Positions 58,797-60,083 of a stretch of DNA of 60,083 nucleotides are shown one piece after another; positions within the stretch are counted from its first letter, which is position 1; each line of letters starts with the position of its first letter. The notes beneath the pieces were generated by a model, which ran no database searches, was not told where the DNA came from, and worked only from the letters and a program-made list of their open reading frames with translations. Made by a program: the position numbers and the translations under genes. This stretch comes from Akkermansia sp. (GTDB lineage: Bacteria; Verrucomicrobiota; Verrucomicrobiia; Verrucomicrobiales; Akkermansiaceae): positions 1-60,083 of the forward strand of contig JAFYWX010000037.1 of NCBI GenBank assembly GCA_017546445.1, written 5' to 3'.

Positions 58797-58822
58797 AAAG
58801 GCCTGCTCATGCAGGCCTTTTT
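58797..58822 (+). terminator. Terminator of tRNA-Gly array
   Basis: AAAGGCCTGC, loop TCAT, GCAGGCCTTT, then TT. Confidence 0.85.
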
Positions 58823-58856
58823 TCGTGCCCTAAACGCGAACATACCCTGTATGGGC

Positions 58857-58885
58857 TTGCAATGAGACCTTGAACATGGTAGATT
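58857..58885 (+). promoter_or_regulatory. Promoter of ABC ATPase gene
   Basis: TTGCAA (58857-58862), 17-base spacer, TAGATT (58880-58885), with a leader of about 12 bases. Confidence 0.6.
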
Positions 58886-58903
58886 ACAAAAAGCCCGCAG
58901 AAT

Positions 58904-59917
58904 ATGGAAAATATACTGGAGATATCTAAACTGAGCATGCACTTCCCCGTACGCGGCGGTGTGTTCGGACGCCGAGTCGGCACGCTGAAGGCAGTGGATG
59001 ATGTCTCTTTCAGCATTGCACCGGGTGAAACCCTGGGGCTGGTGGGCGAAAGCGGCTGCGGCAAAAGCACGATTGGCCGCTGCATTGTGCGCCTGCTGGA
59101 ACCCACAGCCGGCACTATCCGCTTCATGCGCCACGATGTGACACACCGCGCCCAGTGGCGCCTGCGCAGCCTGCGCCGCAAGGTTCAGATGGTATTCCAG
59201 GACCCGGCGGGCTCGCTGAACCCGCGCATGACCGTGCGCCACATCATTTCTGAGCCCCTGATGATTCACGGTCTGGGCACCGCCGCCAGCCGCAAGCGCC
59301 GCGTGGCAGCGCTTCTGGATCTGGTGGGTCTGCCCTCCACCGCGTTGGAAAAATTCCCGCATGAATTCTCTGGTGGTCAGCGCCAGCGCATCGGCATTGC
59401 GCGAGCCCTGGTCATGGGCCCCAAGCTTCTGGTGCTGGACGAACCGGTCAGTGCGCTGGATGTCTCCGTGCAGAGTCAGGTGCTGAATCTGCTGCTGAAT
59501 CTGCAGCAGGAACTGAATCTTTCCTACCTCTTCATATCGCACGACTTATCCGTTGTGCGCCACATATCGGACCGAGTGGCGGTCATGTACATGGGCAAGA
59601 TTGTCGAAATGGCAGATGCCGACCGCCTGTACGACCACCCCTGCCACGCCTACACCCGCGCGCTGCTCTCTGCCATCCCGATTCCGGACCCCACGCAGAA
59701 ACAGCGCACACCAATTCTGCCGGGGGACGTTCCCTCCCCCGTCGATCCGCCTCCGGGCAGCGCTTTCGGGCGCCGCATCAATCACCCCTATCTGGATGCC
59801 ACGGTGGGCATGGACCTCACGCCGCGCGAGCTGGTACCCGGTCACTGGGTTGCCCCGGATCCCTGCGCCGTATCGCTCATCGACATGCAGAAACTGGGTG
59901 TGGATATTTACCAGTAG
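58904..59917 (+). CDS. Oligopeptide/dipeptide ABC transporter ATP-binding protein
   Basis: 337 residues, OppF/DppF type. Walker A is [14 protein letters not shown], the Q-loop lies in [14 protein letters not shown], the signature is [16 protein letters not shown], and Walker B is [14 protein letters not shown]. The family-specific C-terminal extension ([20 protein letters not shown]) follows. It powers peptide uptake with a second ATPase, two permeases and a binding protein, none of which is adjacent before the window ends. It is therefore an orphan here, unless partners lie beyond the repeat that follows. Confidence 0.9.
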   Translation: MENILEISKLSMHFPVRGGVFGRRVGTLKAVDDVSFSIAPGETLGLVGESGCGKSTIGRCIVRLLEPTAGTIRFMRHDVTHRAQWRLRSLRRKVQMVFQDPAGSLNPRMTVRHIISEPLMIHGLGTAASRKRRVAALLDLVGLPSTALEKFPHEFSGGQRQRIGIARALVMGPKLLVLDEPVSALDVSVQSQVLNLLLNLQQELNLSYLFISHDLSVVRHISDRVAVMYMGKIVEMADADRLYDHPCHAYTRALLSAIPIPDPTQKQRTPILPGDVPSPVDPPPGSAFGRRINHPYLDATVGMDLTPRELVPGHWVAPDPCAVSLIDMQKLGVDIYQ

Positions 59918-59927
59918 AGGGCCTCTA

Positions 59928-60083
59928 AAAACTCCAATTTGCAGTTTGGCGAATGCAGATTTCAGAAGTCAGAATGCAGAATTGTGAGTTTGTGTGCGGC
60001 GGTTGCCGCACCTGTAAACAAAATTACCTGAGAAATCTCAGGTAATTTTCATTTCTTTGCGCGGCCGCCAGGCTGCGCACTAA
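59928..60083 (-). repeat. Family B structured repeat, copy 2 (inverted, cut by window end)
   Basis: Read on the complement, it matches 58149-58318 nearly base for base through the TGCGCAGCC, ACCTGAGA and GTGCGGC hairpins and ends CTCTAAAAACTC-like (TCTAAAAACTC at 59934-59944 on the plus strand). With copy 1 it forms an inverted pair around the tRNA-Gly array and the ABC gene. It begins about 10 bases after the ABC gene stop. Confidence 0.83.

Noticed and set aside
58099..60083. A complete composite transposon bounded by family B
   Set aside because: No transposase or integrase lies between the copies, only tRNA genes and an ABC ATPase. I keep it as an inverted-repeat observation only.

Overview
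The window looks like a chromosomal segment of a Verrucomicrobiota bacterium, most likely Akkermansia or a close relative (inference). Two secreted proteins end in a PEP-CTERM-like tail (PEP motif, hydrophobic helix, ARRRRK). One of them is a giant autotransporter-type adhesin. Upstream regions mostly lack Shine-Dalgarno sequences, and many genes carry a TTGnnn-17-TAnnnT promoter placed so that transcription would begin at or next to the start codon. The rest is housekeeping content with no phage or conjugative module.

Layout. 0-10 kb: palindromic repeats, a TPR protein, a LolA-like protein, a MauE/DoxX protein, Xaa-Pro aminopeptidase, ndk, two overlapping cell-wall amidases, tRNA-Ser(CGA), TatD, DUF1232, NUDIX and a branched-chain aminotransferase. 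10-20 kb: pdxA, a 3D-domain protein, tRNA-Leu(TAA), a transglutaminase-like lipoprotein, hisS, dciA, a ferredoxin, an lnt/GT8 operon and a small PEP-CTERM protein. 20-34 kb: a decayed tyrosine recombinase, a SulP transporter, an ankyrin protein, a RecQ-like helicase, tig, a ZIP transporter, MscS, a chagasin-like inhibitor, an orphan trpB and a thioredoxin-fold protein without CxxC. Several repeat families lie between these genes. 33.9-44.3 kb: one 3444-residue protein with an N-terminal S6-like serine protease domain, a long beta-repeat passenger and a PEP-CTERM tail.

44.5-55.3 kb: RtcB RNA ligase faces a his operon (hisG, a hisD-hisC fusion, hisB, hisH, hisA, hisF). Between hisF and hisIE that operon carries two overlapping RlaP-type nucleotidyltransferases and a small membrane-anchored protein. 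This is the best candidate for an unusual system: an RNA-repair set embedded in amino-acid biosynthesis. 55.3-60 kb: HU, RNase HIII, tRNA-Ser(GGA), a ROK kinase, three identical tRNA-Gly(GCC) genes and an oligopeptide ABC ATPase. Two inverted copies of a structured repeat flank the last two items.

Intergenic DNA is rich in repeats. Family A (about 185 bp, three copies) and family B (about 220 bp, two copies) each fold on paper into a long stem carrying several perfect hairpins, and they share a terminal sequence. Smaller families are a GCGGGC hairpin element (three copies) and AATCCTTAAT tracts (four sites). All functional calls rest on reading motifs by eye; no database search was possible.
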